Assembly (NCBI RefSeq): GCF_039645565.1 | Contig: NZ_CP147914.1 | Coordinates: 186,001 to 250,000, forward strand | Direction of reading: 5' to 3' | Length of the DNA: 64,000 bases | DNA from: Sulfurimonas sp. HSL1-2 | GTDB lineage: Bacteria > Campylobacterota > Campylobacteria > Campylobacterales > Sulfurimonadaceae | Part shown: positions 62,963 to 64,000 of the stretch, one piece after another | Numbering within the stretch: position 1 is the first letter of the stretch | How the letters are laid out: every line of letters begins with the position of its first letter | Position numbers and translations under genes: made by a program | The notes under the pieces: generated by a model | The model's database searches: none | What the model was told of the DNA's origin: nothing | What the model saw: the letters and a program-made list of their open reading frames with translations, nothing else

Positions 62963-64000
62963 ATGAAGTTGACTATCTGGAACTCTCTCGCATCGAAACT
63001 GCTGTTCTCCCTGGCATTTTTCAGCCTGCTGCTGGTAAGCGGGCTGGCCTACGTCAACACGAAAATCGTCATCAGCGGCTACAAAAAACAGCTCCAGGAA
63101 CTGGTGGAACAGAAGATCGATTTCATGCTCCCCCAGCTCTCCGATGCCCTGCACAACGAGGAGTACCTTCTGGCGGAGGAGCAGCTCATCCGCTTGAGCT
63201 CCGCGCAGGTGATCAACGGGGTGCGGCTGCTCCGTAACCACGGCCGTCCCCTTGTCGTCGGCAACTTCGGCTCTCCCCACCGCCTCTTTACACTGGCCCT
63301 TCCCGTCACCAACGTCAACGGCGAAATCATCGCCTCGATGGACGTCGCGGTTTCCGACCGGAACTTCCGCGCGATGATGGAGCAGTATTTTCAGTTCCTC
63401 GCCGCGATCATCGGCGGATACGTCCTGCTGGTCGTGCTGCTGCTGCGGCTGCTCTACCGGGCTTTCATGCCGCTGCGGGAACTGACCCGGAAACTGGAGG
63501 CTTTCGACCCGAGCCACCCGGTGCCGATCGAGCTGAAAAATACCAGCGGCAGCGAAATCGGCATGATCGCCGATGCGGCGAACAAGATGAGCGACAACAT
63601 CATCCACCACGCCGACTTTATGAACGAACTGCACAAAGAGATCGAGGAGGGGCGCCAGCACCTCAAAGAGGCGCAGCAGATCGCCAGGATGGGGAGCTGG
63701 CGGATCGATACGCAGACGCACGACTGCAGTTTCAGTGACCAGATGTATGTGCTGCTGGGGATCCCGATGGACGGGATGCCGCTGACCTGGGATACACTGC
63801 TCAACGTCATTGACCCCTCGCAGCGCCAATCGTTTATCCGCGCCCTTGAAAATACGGCGCAGACCCATACCCCGTTCCGCCTGATGCATAAAATCGTCAA
63901 TGCGCACGGGGAGGCGATGCACGTGCTGACCGAGGGGAAACTGAGTCTGCGGCGCGACGGCAAGGCCTTTATTTCGGGGATCACGATGGACGTCAGCGAG
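62963..64000 (+). CDS. Membrane sensor protein with PAS domain (3' end beyond window)
   Basis: 346 codons, open to base 64000. N-terminal transmembrane helix (about 11-30, KLLFSLAFFSLLLVSGLAYV), an extracytoplasmic region (about 31-130), a second helix (about 140-160), a HAMP-like linker (PLRELTRKLEAF and SEIGMIADAANKM) and a PAS domain from about 225 (QIARMGSWRID, with DPSQRQSFIRAL). The output domain is outside the window, so it may be a histidine kinase or a GGDEF/EAL protein. TATAAT at 62949-62954 is eight bases before ATG with no Shine-Dalgarno, which suggests a leaderless transcript. Confidence 0.85.
   Translation, partial: MKLTIWNSLASKLLFSLAFFSLLLVSGLAYVNTKIVISGYKKQLQELVEQKIDFMLPQLSDALHNEEYLLAEEQLIRLSSAQVINGVRLLRNHGRPLVVGNFGSPHRLFTLALPVTNVNGEIIASMDVAVSDRNFRAMMEQYFQFLAAIIGGYVLLVVLLLRLLYRAFMPLRELTRKLEAFDPSHPVPIELKNTSGSEIGMIADAANKMSDNIIHHADFMNELHKEIEEGRQHLKEAQQIARMGSWRIDTQTHDCSFSDQMYVLLGIPMDGMPLTWDTLLNVIDPSQRQSFIRALENTAQTHTPFRLMHKIVNAHGEAMHVLTEGKLSLRRDGKAFISGITMDVSE

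Overview
This 64 kb window looks like chromosomal core DNA from a sulfur-oxidising or microaerophilic, probably autotrophic, member of the Campylobacterota (Sulfurimonas/Sulfuricurvum-like). By eye its G+C is well above 50%, which is high for that phylum. The lineage call is an inference from gene content and order: a ccoNOQP cluster followed by a DUF4006 protein, pyruvate:ferredoxin oxidoreductase in the order gamma-delta-alpha-beta, NifS next to a three-domain NifU, DUF507, a short HisZ and a ccoG locus. I found no insertion sequence, prophage, CRISPR array, rRNA or tRNA gene.

Layout. 1-8 kb: metH (its C-terminus lies beyond base 1), a chimeric periplasmic-binding-protein/histidine kinase, a 36-residue ORF, DUF507-carA. 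8-14 kb: a TauE/SafE-like membrane protein and the cbb3 oxidase cluster ccoN-O-Q-P with DUF4006, a 33-residue membrane ORF, a TPM-like protein and ccoH. 14-19 kb: addB-addA recombination helicase-nuclease. 19-24 kb: rplM-rpsI, a porin, a periplasmic alpha-carbonic anhydrase, a peptide-type binding protein and a HAD phosphatase. 24-30 kb: porCDAB, luxS, a NifX-like protein and a YeiH-type transporter. 30-36 kb: envelope genes (M23 peptidase, LdtD-like and MepK-like pair) and a ComM/YifB ATPase. 36-41 kb: def, clpP, tig, nifS, nifU. 41-48 kb: DUF302, CopD-like and Aat-like proteins, PhoH, then a tight LapB-like TPR-rnhA-rnc-aroC operon. 48-57 kb: a degenerate resolvase-like protein with ccoG, purM, a degenerate SpeE-like protein, coaE, dapF, prfA, rpsT, glmM, lspA. 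57-64 kb: the SRP RNA gene, a Cys-repeat secreted peptide with a DoxX protein, uppP, a class V aminotransferase, hisZ, purA and the start of a PAS sensor.

How it fits together. The cbb3 oxidase structural genes and the ccoG/ccoH accessory genes point to respiration at low oxygen. PorCDAB fits carbon fixation by the reductive TCA cycle, and a periplasmic carbonic anhydrase could supply bicarbonate. Iron-sulfur assembly (NifS/NifU) serves the many Fe-S enzymes.

Most interesting signals: (1) an 84-residue exported peptide made of four exact 12-residue CNGEK-type repeats plus a C-terminal GKCGQGKCGG, followed directly by a DoxX gene but without the MNIO (DUF692) and DUF2063 genes that normally accompany such RiPP metallophore precursors; (2) a 67-nt intergenic element present three times, alignable without gaps, folding into two hairpins with compensatory changes; (3) twelve perfect tandem CACTTAG heptamers between dapF and prfA; (4) a resolvase-fold protein lacking the catalytic residues, transcribed from a near-consensus promoter with ccoG; (5) a spermidine-synthase relative that has lost the AdoMet glycine-rich motif.
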